Assembly: GCF_037055355.1 (NCBI RefSeq)
Contig: NZ_CP146350.1
Span: 5,727,001-5,791,000 of the forward strand
From: Streptomyces sp. DG1A-41
GTDB lineage: Bacteria; Actinomycetota; Actinomycetes; Streptomycetales; Streptomycetaceae
Direction of reading: 5' to 3'
Length of the DNA stretch: 64,000 bases
Numbering within the stretch: the first letter of the stretch is position 1; every line of letters starts with the position of its first letter. Made by a program: the position numbers and the translations under genes. Below, in pieces: positions 9,275 through 16,722 of this stretch. Under the pieces are notes generated by a model that ran no database searches, was not told where the DNA came from, and was given only the letters and a program-made list of their open reading frames with translations.

Positions 9275-11047
9275 GTGGCCATCGCCTTGTTCGTACTCGT
9301 CGCAACTCTCGTCCTGGCCGTCATCGTGACGGCCAACTGGTACGTGTGGCGCCGTCTGTTCCGCGACACGACCCGCGGCCCGGGCCTCACGCGCCGCGCG
9401 GGCGCGGTCCTGATCGCCGGCGGCTGGATCCTCGCGATCACGGCCCTGGTCGCCGAACGCTCGGGCGCCCCGTTCTGGCTCCAGCAGGTCCTCGCCTGGC
9501 CGGGCTTCCTGTGGCTGGCCCTGTCGATATACCTGTTCCTGGCGGTGCTGGCGGGGGAGGTCGTACGGCCTCTGCTGCGGTGGTTCGCCGAACGCCGGGC
9601 GAGAACGACGAACCCGGGCCCGGAGCCCGGCCCGATGACGCGAAGCCCCCTGGACGAGACGGGCTCGGAGCCGACCCCCGACGTGGAGCATCTCTCCCGC
9701 ACGGCTGCCGCGCCCGACGGGGGAGGCGCACCGCAGGAGGGCCACGCTGGCGTGCCTGACGGAGTGCCTGCTTCCGCAGCGGTGGCTGACGGGCGGGCGG
9801 AGGTCGGTACCGGTGTGTCCGGCGGAGCAGCCGCTTCGGCGGTGGCCGGGCCGTGGGCGGACGGAGCCGGTGTGCCTGGCGGAGCGCCCGCGCCGCAGGC
9901 GGATCGTGCCGGTGCGCCTGGCGGGGGGCCCGCTTCCGCGACGGCGGCCGGGAGCCAGGGGGAGAGTGGCGCTGGCGTGCGTGGCGGAGCAGCCGCTTCG
10001 GCGGTGGCCGGGCCGCGGGCGGACGGGGACGATGTGGCTGGCGGGGCGACGGCTTCGGCGACGGCGTCCGGGCCGCAGGCCGATCGTGCCGGTGCGGTCG
10101 GTGAAGCGGGCGCTTCCGCCACCGCCCCGCACCCGCGGGAGGAACCCGGGCCCGCCACCCCCGGCAGCTCACCGCAGCCGCTCACCACCCCAGGCGCCAC
10201 CGGCACCACTGCCCCCACCGGCCCGTCCCGCCGCCTCTTCGTCTCCCGTGTCGTCGCCGGGGCCGCCGCGGCCGCCGCTGTCGGGACCGTCGGGTACGGG
10301 ACGTACGGCGTACTGCGCGGGCCCAAGGTGAAGCGGGTCACCGTGCCGCTGGCCAAACTGCCGCGCGCGGCGCACGGGTACCGGATCGCCGTGGTCAGTG
10401 ACGTGCACCTCGGCCCGGTCCTGGGCCGCGGCTTCGCGCAGAAGGTCGTCGACACGATCAACGCGACCCAGCCCGACCTGATCGCGGTCGTCGGCGACCT
10501 GGTCGACGGCAGTGTGAAGGACCTGGGCCCCGCGGCGGCCCCGCTGGCCCAGCTGAAGGCCGGTCACGGGTCCTACTTCGTCACCGGGAACCACGAGTAC
10601 TTCTCCGGCGCGGAGCAGTGGGTCGAGGAGGTCCGGCGCCTCGGCCTCACCCCCCTGGAGAACGCCCGCAGGGAACTCCCGCACTTCGACCTGGCCGGAG
10701 TCAACGACGTGACCGGCGAGGACGAGGGCCAGGGCCCCGACTACGCCCGGGCCCTCGGCGACCGGGACACCGCACGCGCCTGCGTGCTCCTCGCCCACCA
10801 GCCCGTGCAGATCCACGACGCCGTCGACTACGGCGTGGACCTCCAGCTCTCCGGCCACACCCACGGCGGCCAGCTCTGGCCCGGCAACCTCCTTGCCGCC
10901 GCCGCGAACCCGACCGTCGCGGGCCTGGAGCGTTACGGCGACACCCAGCTCTACGTCTCACGCGGCGCGGGCGCCTGGGGCCCGCCCACCCGGGTGGGGG
11001 CACCATCGGACATCACGGTCATCGAGCTGGCGTCGAAGCAGGCCTGA
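9275..11047 (+). CDS. Membrane-anchored metallophosphoesterase with repeat-rich linker
   Basis: Calcineurin-like phosphoesterase of 590 residues. Three N-terminal helices lie within about residues 1-110. Residues about 115-325 form a low-complexity Gly/Ala/Pro linker built of degenerate ~20-residue units. A further hydrophobic segment (LFVSRVVAGAAAAAAVGTVGYGTYG) precedes the catalytic domain. Metal-binding motifs appear in order: VVSDVHLG, VGDLVDG, TGNHEYF, LLAHQP and LSGHTHGGQLWPG. Such proteins resemble YkuE/LpxH-type enzymes acting at the membrane; the substrate is unknown. GTG 9275 has GGGAG at 9260-9264. The linker is far longer than family members need, and its DNA contains near-exact direct repeats. 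Confidence 0.9.
   Translation: MAIALFVLVATLVLAVIVTANWYVWRRLFRDTTRGPGLTRRAGAVLIAGGWILAITALVAERSGAPFWLQQVLAWPGFLWLALSIYLFLAVLAGEVVRPLLRWFAERRARTTNPGPEPGPMTRSPLDETGSEPTPDVEHLSRTAAAPDGGGAPQEGHAGVPDGVPASAAVADGRAEVGTGVSGGAAASAVAGPWADGAGVPGGAPAPQADRAGAPGGGPASATAAGSQGESGAGVRGGAAASAVAGPRADGDDVAGGATASATASGPQADRAGAVGEAGASATAPHPREEPGPATPGSSPQPLTTPGATGTTAPTGPSRRLFVSRVVAGAAAAAAVGTVGYGTYGVLRGPKVKRVTVPLAKLPRAAHGYRIAVVSDVHLGPVLGRGFAQKVVDTINATQPDLIAVVGDLVDGSVKDLGPAAAPLAQLKAGHGSYFVTGNHEYFSGAEQWVEEVRRLGLTPLENARRELPHFDLAGVNDVTGEDEGQGPDYARALGDRDTARACVLLAHQPVQIHDAVDYGVDLQLSGHTHGGQLWPGNLLAAAANPTVAGLERYGDTQLYVSRGAGAWGPPTRVGAPSDITVIELASKQA
9821..10015 (+). repeat. Direct repeats in the metallophosphoesterase linker
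   Basis: A 33-base segment at 9821-9853 recurs exactly at 9983-10015, followed by one mismatch and ten more identical bases. The offset is 162 bases, or 54 codons, so frame is kept. Weaker copies extend over about 9740-10110 and encode units of the form (V/A)xGGAxASAxAxGxxADxAG. Confidence 0.8.
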
Positions 11048-11214
11048 CCCTGCGTGAGCGCTGCGAAAGCGGACCGAAACGCCCATTGGTAAGGTCTTTC
11101 CCAACTCGATAGATCTCCCTTCCGCCAGGTCAAACACCTGTGATTGGGTGAGGCCGCCACAAAGGGGTGTGGCACTGGCACAAGGGCCCAAGGGCCTCGG
11201 GAGGGCGAAGGCCG

Positions 11215-12771
11215 ATGCGATCGGTTCGCATGCGGATACTCGCGGGACTGCTCGTCCTGGCAGTCGTGGGAGTGGGCGCCTGGCAGCTCGTGCCGTCGAA
11301 GAAGGACGGCAGGACCATCACCGTCGGCACGACGGACGCCGTCACGTCCCTCGACCCGGCCGGCGCCTACGACGCCGGTTCCTGGGCGCTGTTCAGCAAC
11401 GTCTTCCAGTCGCTGCTCACCTTCGCCCCGGGCGGCAGCACACCCGTACCGGACGCGGCCAGGAGCTGCGCGTTCACCGGCGGCGACCTGACCACGTACC
11501 GCTGCGAACTGCGCTCCGGCCTCACCTTCCCGAGCGGCCGGACGATGACCGGGGAGGACGTGAAGTACTCCTTCGACCGGATCATGAAGATCAAGTCCCC
11601 GGTCGGTCCGGCGCCCCTGCTCGACACTCTCCGTTCGGTGGACGCCGACGGGCCGACCGTCACCTTCCACCTGTCCTCGCCCGACGCCACGTTCCCGTTC
11701 AAGGTGGCCACCGGCGCGGGCTCGATCGTCGACCACACCGCGTACCCGGCCGACAAGCTGCGCACCGGCGACGGTGTCGACGGCACCGGCCCGTACACCC
11801 TCACCTCCTACACGAAGGACGACAAGGCGGTCCTCGCGCCCAACAGCCGCTACCGGGGCGCCGTCAAGGGGGGCGCGGACCGGCCCGTCGAACTGCGCTA
11901 CTACGCCACCCCCGACGCCCTGGACACCGCCTGGAAGGCGAGGCAGGTCGAGGTCGCGACCCGCCAGCTGCCGCCCGACGTCCTCGCCGGCCTGAACCCG
12001 AGCGACCCGACGCAGCGCGTCTTCGAGGCGGACGGCTCCGAGACCCGCAACCTGTACTTCAACACCCGCGCGGGCAAGCCCCTGCACGATTCGAAGGTCC
12101 GGCAGGCCGTGGCCTGGCTGATCGACCGCGAGCGGCTGGCCGCCACCGTCTACGACGGGACCGTCGACCCGTTGTACTCGCTGATCCCGGCGGGCCTCAC
12201 CGGGCACACCGCCTCGTTCTTCGACGACTACCCCGGCCCGGACCCGAAGAAGGCGCGGCAGTTGCTCACCCGGGCCGGCGTGACCCTGCCGGTCCGCTTC
12301 ACCTACGGCTACGCCAAGGGCCGCGGCGCCGGTGCGCAGGAGGCCGCCGAGATCAAGCGGGAGCTGGAGGCGAGCGGCCTGTTCAAGGTCACCCTCCAGG
12401 GCTACGAGTGGACCGGCTTCCAGAAGCGGTGGGCGAGCGGCAAACTCGACGCGTACGCCGTCGGCTGGGTCGCCGACTTCCCCGACCCCGACACCTTCGG
12501 AGCCGCGCTCGTCGGCACCGGCAGCGCCATGAACACCGGCTACAGCAGCAAGACCGTCGACCGGCTCATCCAGGACAGCCAGCGCTACGCCGACCGCGGA
12601 GAGGCCGACCGGGACTTCCGCTCGGTGCAGCAGACCGTCGCCCAGGACGTGCCGGTGCTGCCGCTGTGGCAGGCCAAGGAGTACGTCGTCACCACCGAGG
12701 ACATCGGCGGCGGCCAGTATCTGTCGGACGGCACGGGCGTGTTCCGCCTCTGGAGCCTCACCGGAATCTGA
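11215..12771 (+). CDS. ABC transporter solute-binding protein, family 5 (peptide-type), orphan
   Basis: Extracytoplasmic solute-binding protein of 518 residues, DppA/OppA type. Family features are TDAVTSLDPAGAYDAGSW at the N-terminal lobe, DVKYSFDRIM, VRQAVAWLIDRERL in the hinge region and GWVADFPDPDTFGAALV near the C-terminus. The N-terminus has one hydrophobic helix (about residues 8-24) but no lipobox cysteine, so it is predicted to be anchored by an uncleaved helix or secreted rather than lipidated. ATG 11215 is chosen for its GGGAGG site at 11200-11205; the frame is open to 11167. No permease or ATPase genes adjoin it, so partner and ligand are unknown. Confidence 0.85.
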   Translation: MRSVRMRILAGLLVLAVVGVGAWQLVPSKKDGRTITVGTTDAVTSLDPAGAYDAGSWALFSNVFQSLLTFAPGGSTPVPDAARSCAFTGGDLTTYRCELRSGLTFPSGRTMTGEDVKYSFDRIMKIKSPVGPAPLLDTLRSVDADGPTVTFHLSSPDATFPFKVATGAGSIVDHTAYPADKLRTGDGVDGTGPYTLTSYTKDDKAVLAPNSRYRGAVKGGADRPVELRYYATPDALDTAWKARQVEVATRQLPPDVLAGLNPSDPTQRVFEADGSETRNLYFNTRAGKPLHDSKVRQAVAWLIDRERLAATVYDGTVDPLYSLIPAGLTGHTASFFDDYPGPDPKKARQLLTRAGVTLPVRFTYGYAKGRGAGAQEAAEIKRELEASGLFKVTLQGYEWTGFQKRWASGKLDAYAVGWVADFPDPDTFGAALVGTGSAMNTGYSSKTVDRLIQDSQRYADRGEADRDFRSVQQTVAQDVPVLPLWQAKEYVVTTEDIGGGQYLSDGTGVFRLWSLTGI

Positions 12772-12780
12772 CGCCGTGCC

Positions 12781-13527
12781 TCAGGAGGGGGAGCGACGCG
12801 GCGCCGCCGGGTCCGGGATCGCCCGCGTCATCCCCGGCAGGAAATCCGTGAACAGCTCGTGCACTTCGCGCACGAGAGGCCGCAGCACCCGGAAGCGGGC
12901 CAGGGCGACGCCCCGCGCGGTGAGCCGGGCACCGCGCTCGGCCAGCCGGTAGCTGCGCTCCCGTCCCTCCGTCCGGTCGAAGATCCAGTACAGGACGAGC
13001 CCCATCTGGGACAGCCACATCAACTCGGGCAGGATGTCCCGCAGTTCGTCGGGCACCTTGCTCTTCGTCGCCCCGGCCAGCACCTCCCGGTGGACGCTGA
13101 TGGCCTCCTCGCGCGCGTGCTCCGACTCCGGGGAGAAGGGGCTGAGCGGGCTGTCCGGGTCGGCGGCGTTCTTGAAGAACTGCACCGCGAACTCGTGGTA
13201 CGGCGCTGCGATGTCCAGCCACGCCCGCAGCACACCCGCGATCCGGGCCTCCAGATCGGTCTCCCGGTCCAGGATCTCCCGGACCGCCACCTGGTGTTCG
13301 GCGGCGATCCGGTCGTAGAAGCCCTGGATCAGGTGCTCCTTGCCCTCGAAGTAGTAGTACGCGTTCCCGACGGAGACCCCGGCCTCCTTGGCGATGGCCC
13401 GCATCGTCGTCTTGTCGTAGCCGCGCTCCTGGAACAGCCGCATGGCCGTCTCCAGGATCAGGGCGCGGGTCTGCTCGGACTTGGTCGGGGTGGCGCCGTC
13501 GTCGGGGCCGTCGTTCTTCGCGGGCAC
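12781..13527 (-). CDS. TetR-family transcriptional regulator
   Basis: One-component regulator of 248 residues. The helix-turn-helix is MRAIAKEAGVSVGNAYYYFE (about 40-59), after the usual opening helix with LILETAMRLFQERGYDKTT. The C-terminal ligand domain includes AYRLAERGARLTARG-like and PLVREVHELFTDFLPG stretches; the ligand is unknown. GTG 13527 is the most likely start although the ribosome site is weak. It is the last of three minus-strand genes spaced 12 and 17 bp apart, whose promoter region carries two matching palindromes (14517-14577). Autoregulation is therefore likely. Its stop lies about 10 bp from the convergent solute-binding gene. Confidence 0.9.
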   Translation of the reverse strand: MPAKNDGPDDGATPTKSEQTRALILETAMRLFQERGYDKTTMRAIAKEAGVSVGNAYYYFEGKEHLIQGFYDRIAAEHQVAVREILDRETDLEARIAGVLRAWLDIAAPYHEFAVQFFKNAADPDSPLSPFSPESEHAREEAISVHREVLAGATKSKVPDELRDILPELMWLSQMGLVLYWIFDRTEGRERSYRLAERGARLTARGVALARFRVLRPLVREVHELFTDFLPGMTRAIPDPAAPRRSPS

Positions 13528-13544
13528 GGAAAGAGAGCCTAACG

Positions 13545-14084
13545 TCAGCGCCCCGGCACCCGGCGCGGGGCGCAGGTGCCGTCGGCGCAGCCCGGCGCGC
13601 TGTGGGCCCAGCCGAGGTCCGGGTCGTACGCCCACCCGTCGGCCCGCCGGTACACCCGGCCGCCCCACTGCGCCCCGCCCCGCTGCCCCCGGCTCCACTG
13701 CGCCCCGCGCCACTTGGCGGCGGCCAGTACGGCGCCCTTGGCGAGCCGGGCGCCGGACGGGGTGCTGAGCCGGTGGGCGAGCGGCCGGTGCTCGCGCAGC
13801 GCCCACAGGGTGACGACCCAGGCGGCGGGGCCCCGGTAGACCTGCCCGGCGTCGCCGACGACGGTGATCTCGTCGAGGGTGGCACCGTGGTCGAGGCCGG
13901 GAAAGCGCCGCCGGGCCTCCTCGGAGCCGGCCGGGACCAGCTCCAGCGGCACCAGCTGAGGCTGCCGCCGGAGCCAGTCGCGCAGGAACGCGCACAGGGA
14001 GCACTCGGCGTCGTACAGGACGGTGAGCCGGCGGACCGGTGCGGGTGTGTTCGTGCCGGTCGCGTTCGTGCCGGTGGCGTTCAT
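13545..14084 (-). CDS. DCC1-type (DUF393) thiol-disulfide oxidoreductase-like protein
   Basis: 179-residue protein of the DUF393/DCC family, named for the conserved D-x-x-C-x-x-C motif, here DAECSLC at about 26-32, in LTVLYDAECSLCAFLRDWL. A thioredoxin-like redox role is suggested for the family but not proven. Residues 1-13 (MNATGTNATGTNT) are a short internal repeat. The C-terminal third is rich in Trp, Gly and Arg and ends with a second cysteine pair, CADGTC. It lies between a small membrane protein and a TetR regulator in one operon, so it may work with the membrane protein. Confidence 0.8.
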   Translation of the reverse strand: MNATGTNATGTNTPAPVRRLTVLYDAECSLCAFLRDWLRRQPQLVPLELVPAGSEEARRRFPGLDHGATLDEITVVGDAGQVYRGPAAWVVTLWALREHRPLAHRLSTPSGARLAKGAVLAAAKWRGAQWSRGQRGGAQWGGRVYRRADGWAYDPDLGWAHSAPGCADGTCAPRRVPGR

Positions 14085-14096
14085 GCCGGCCTCCGC

Positions 14097-14504
14097 TCAG
14101 GCCTGCGCCGACGGGGCGACCCAGCCCTGCGGCGGCACCGGCGGCACCTGCTCCCGCTCCATGGCGCCCCGGCGCCGGATCCGGTTGAGCACATAGACGT
14201 TGGCCAGGTGCATCACGCCGAGCACCAGCAGCACCACGCCGAGCTTGGTCGACAGCGCCTCGAAGACGCCGCGCGTGTCGGTGATGGTCTCGTCGCCGCT
14301 CAGGTACAGCGCGACGAACCCGAGGTTGACGAGGTAGAAGCCGACCACCAGGAGGTGGTTGACGGCGTCGGCGAGCTTCTCGTTGCCGTGCAGCACATCG
14401 GCGAGGAAGACCCTCCCGTTCCGGCTGAGCGTGCGGGCCACCCAGATGGTCAACCCGACGCTGACCAGCAGGTAGATGACGTAGGCGACGACCGTGCGGT
14501 CCAT
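14097..14504 (-). CDS. Small membrane protein, first gene of TetR operon
   Basis: 135-residue protein with three predicted membrane helices: VVAYVIYLLVSVGLTIWVA (about 5-23), HLLVVGFYLVNLGFVALYL (about 49-67) and LGVVLLVLGVMHLANVYVL (about 87-105), then a Pro-rich cytoplasmic tail. ATG 14504 has AAGGGTGGGG just upstream. No named family is recognised with certainty, but similar proteins sit beside DUF393/TetR genes in other Streptomyces as far as I recall. Its leader contains the palindrome pair at 14517-14577. Confidence 0.75.
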   Translation of the reverse strand: MDRTVVAYVIYLLVSVGLTIWVARTLSRNGRVFLADVLHGNEKLADAVNHLLVVGFYLVNLGFVALYLSGDETITDTRGVFEALSTKLGVVLLVLGVMHLANVYVLNRIRRRGAMEREQVPPVPPQGWVAPSAQA

Positions 14505-14516
14505 TGCCCCACCCTT

Positions 14517-14577
14517 CTTGAACACGTTCAAAATGCTGTCGAGGAAGACTGTAGGCTCTTTTTTGAACGTGTTCAAG
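14517..14577. promoter_or_regulatory. Paired palindromic operator for the TetR operon
   Basis: TTGAACACGTTCAA at 14518-14531 and TTGAACGTGTTCAA at 14563-14576 are each near-perfect dyads (TTGAAC-N2-GTTCAA), and with flanks (14517-14533 and 14561-14577) form exact 17-base inverted copies. Centres are 45 bp apart, about four helical turns. Placed 13 bp before the operon start, they are best read as two dimer sites for the TetR protein encoded at 12781-13527. Confidence 0.7.
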
Positions 14578-15320
14578 ACGTGGTACCCGATGACTGTCCG
14601 CATGGTTCTTGCTGCTGCCGGACGCCCGTGCGGGCGTCCGGCATGCCGTCCGTCCGGACGTCGTACGAGGAGGGGTTCGGGTCGGCCTGGTACAGCTGCC
14701 GGCCCAGCTTGAGTTCGTCGAACGTCGGGAAGACGAACGGGTCCGACGTACCGCCGTGTTGGTCGGTGGAGACGGTCAGGTCGGGCCGGAGGTCTTCCAG
14801 GCGGTCCAGTCCCCGGTCGGTCCGAGGTCGGAGCCGACCCAGCAGAAGTTGTGCTCTCGGTGGGCACGTACTGGCCGCCGAGCGGACGGACCAGGGTCGG
14901 GGAGTCCGGGCCGGAGGCCTCCGCCAGGGTCCAGTGCGCCCAGTCGGGGGCGGCCGGGAGGGCGTCCACCCTCAGCCGCATCCGGGCCCAGAAGCTGTTG
15001 CCGGGGGAGACAGGGCGTGGGAACTCCAGGAAGGCGCGGCCGTTGCCCTCGGTATGGATGCGAGTTCACGGCCGTGGCCGGTGGAGGCGGGGGTGAGGTC
15101 AGCGTGCCGTCGGAGGTGTCCGAGGTCCAGCCGGGGCCTTCCGAGGTCCAGCCGCGGCCTTCGGTGACCGGGCCGAGGGGGAGGCGGTCGAAGCTCTCCC
15201 GCGCGAGGACCGGGGAGGGTGCCGCCGAGGCGGTGGGGGACGTCGTGAGCTGCGCGGAAGCCGTGGCCAGCAGTGCGGCGGCGGTCCTTCTGAGGTATGC
15301 CCTGCGGGCAGTCTGACCAC
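14573..15320 (-). pseudogene. Decayed secreted protein gene (several frameshifts)
   Basis: Reading the minus strand, coherent protein text is spread over different frames. A signal-peptide-like opening (RRAYLRRTAAALLATASAQL, near 15310-15250) runs into ESFDRLPLGPVTEGRGWT. A frame change near 15060 gives NGRAFLEFPRPVSPGNSFWA and then a stretch down to about 14860. Another change gives HNFCWVGSDLGPTGDWTAW, and a third frame gives DPFVFPTFDELKLGRQLYQ and SSYDVRTDG, ending at a TGA at 14573-14575 inside the right palindrome. This looks like a secreted jelly-roll-type wall or carbohydrate-binding protein of a kind common in Streptomyces, now inactivated by at least three indels. No intact start is seen. 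Confidence 0.7.
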
Positions 15321-15389
15321 GACAGTCACACCCGTGACGGACAGCGAGCCTCAAGTGGCCGGACAAGTTCCGTTTCGGTCCGGATCGGC

Positions 15390-15823
15390 TCAGCCGCCTT
15401 CCGGCTGGCCGGACTTGAGGACCTCGCCGACGTCGAAGGTGACGGGGGCGCCGACGGAGTCGGGGAGAGTGACCGATTGGCCCGGTGCGTAGACCTGGTG
15501 GCTGCCGTACGCGTCGTCGACCGGATCGCCGAGGACGTGGAGACGCTGGGAAGCCACAGGCCGACCCCTTGGAGTACCCGGGTCCCCGCGGCATGCAGTC
15601 CCGCCGCAAGGAATGGAACCGTCAGGGTGGGTCAGAACTCCGGCGTGGGGCCGTCCTGCGGCGGGGACACGAGGATCCGGCCTCCGATGATCTCGACGCG
15701 GTAGCCCGGATCGCGGTCCACGAGACGGTTCGCCTCCGCGATCAGCGGACGTTCGTCGTGAGGCCGCTCGACGGATGCTGCGGGCATCACGTGCCTCCCG
15801 TGGGCTGGTGTCGAGAGCATCAT
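15390..15823 (-). pseudogene. Uma2-family (DUF820) gene remnant
   Basis: The N-terminal part (start near 15823-15787) reads PLIAEANRLVDRDPGYRVEI and IIGGRILVSPPQDGP, as in Uma2-type PD-(D/E)XK-fold proteins, then hits a stop at 15632. In another frame closer to 15390 the C-terminal part LHVLGDPVDDAYGSHQVYAP and VTLPDSVGAPVTFDVGEVLK ends in TGA at 15390. The middle of the gene is missing: about 430 bp remain against roughly 580 bp for the intact homologue at 56321-56905. Confidence 0.75.
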
Positions 15824-15888
15824 CGTAGGTCCGAAGCCGCCCGAGCGTCCCTCTCAGCCTCGCTCACTCAATGGTGTGGCATATGCCC

Positions 15889-15921
15889 GAGGGCCCCGTT
15901 TCCAGCGGAAACGGGGCCCTC
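15889..15921 (-). terminator. Terminator of the sdh operon
   Basis: Perfect 15-bp stem (15889-15903 with 15907-15921) and a three-base loop, 21 bp beyond the sdhB stop on the minus strand. No T-run follows. Confidence 0.85.
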
Positions 15922-15942
15922 ACAGCCGTACGGCGGACAACC

Positions 15943-16722
15943 TCAGTAGCGGCGCGTGATCAGCGCTCGCTTCACCTCGGCGATCGCCTTCGTGACCTCG
16001 ATGCCGCGCGGGCAGGCGTCCGTGCAGTTGAAGGTCGTGCGGCAGCGCCAGACGCCGTCGCGGTCGTTGAGGATCTCCAGGCGCTGCTCGCCCGCCTCGT
16101 CACGCGAGTCGAAGATGAAGCGGTGCGCGTTGACGATGGCCGCCGGGCCGAAGTACTGGCCGTCGTTCCAGAAGACCGGGCACGACGTGGTGCAGGCCGC
16201 GCAGAGGATGCACTTCGTCGTGTCGTCGAAGCGCTCGCGGTCCTCGGCGGACTGGAGACGCTCGCGCGTGGGCTCGTTCGTGTCCTTCGTGATGAGGAAG
16301 GGCATGACGTCCCGGTACGCCTGGAAGAACGGCTCCATGTCCACGACCAGGTCCTTCAGGACCGTCAGGCCCTTTATCGCCTCGACCGTGATGGGCTTCT
16401 CGGGGTTGATGTCCTTGATCAGCGTCTTGCAGGCAAGGCGGTTCTTGCCGTTGATCCGCATCGCGTCCGAGCCGCAGATGCCGTGGGCGCAGGAGCGGCG
16501 GAACGTGAGGGTGCCGTCGAGGTCCCACTTGATCTTGTGGAGGGCGTCGAGGACGCGCTCCTTCGGGTCGATCTCCAGCTGGAAGTCTTCCCAGCTCGCC
16601 TCCGCCGCGACCTCCGGGTTGAACCGGCGGATGCGGAAGGTGACCGTGATGTAGGGGGAGTCGGCGAAACCGGGCTCGGGCTTTCCGGCCGCGTCCGACT
16701 TGTCCAGAACGGGGGTAGCCAT
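15943..16722 (-). CDS. sdhB: Succinate dehydrogenase iron-sulfur subunit
   Basis: Electron-transfer subunit of respiratory complex II, 259 residues, on the cytoplasmic face of the membrane. All cluster ligands are visible: the [2Fe-2S] set in CAHGICGSDAMRINGKNRLAC, the [4Fe-4S] set in CILCAACTTSCP, and the [3Fe-4S]/[4Fe-4S] set in CRTTFNCTDACPRGI. Its ATG shares bases with the sdhA stop (ATGA at 16719-16722 read on the minus strand), so translation is coupled. It is the last gene of sdhCDAB and is followed by the terminator at 15889-15921. Confidence 0.98.
   Translation of the reverse strand: MATPVLDKSDAAGKPEPGFADSPYITVTFRIRRFNPEVAAEASWEDFQLEIDPKERVLDALHKIKWDLDGTLTFRRSCAHGICGSDAMRINGKNRLACKTLIKDINPEKPITVEAIKGLTVLKDLVVDMEPFFQAYRDVMPFLITKDTNEPTRERLQSAEDRERFDDTTKCILCAACTTSCPVFWNDGQYFGPAAIVNAHRFIFDSRDEAGEQRLEILNDRDGVWRCRTTFNCTDACPRGIEVTKAIAEVKRALITRRY

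Noticed and set aside
9134..10461. Minus-strand open frames across the phosphoesterase linker
   Set aside because: Arise from the repeat-rich, GC-rich linker; no start signals or motifs.
12781..14504. TetR operon as an antibiotic resistance unit
   Set aside because: No transporter or modifying enzyme is in the operon; the DCC1-type and small membrane proteins do not point to resistance.
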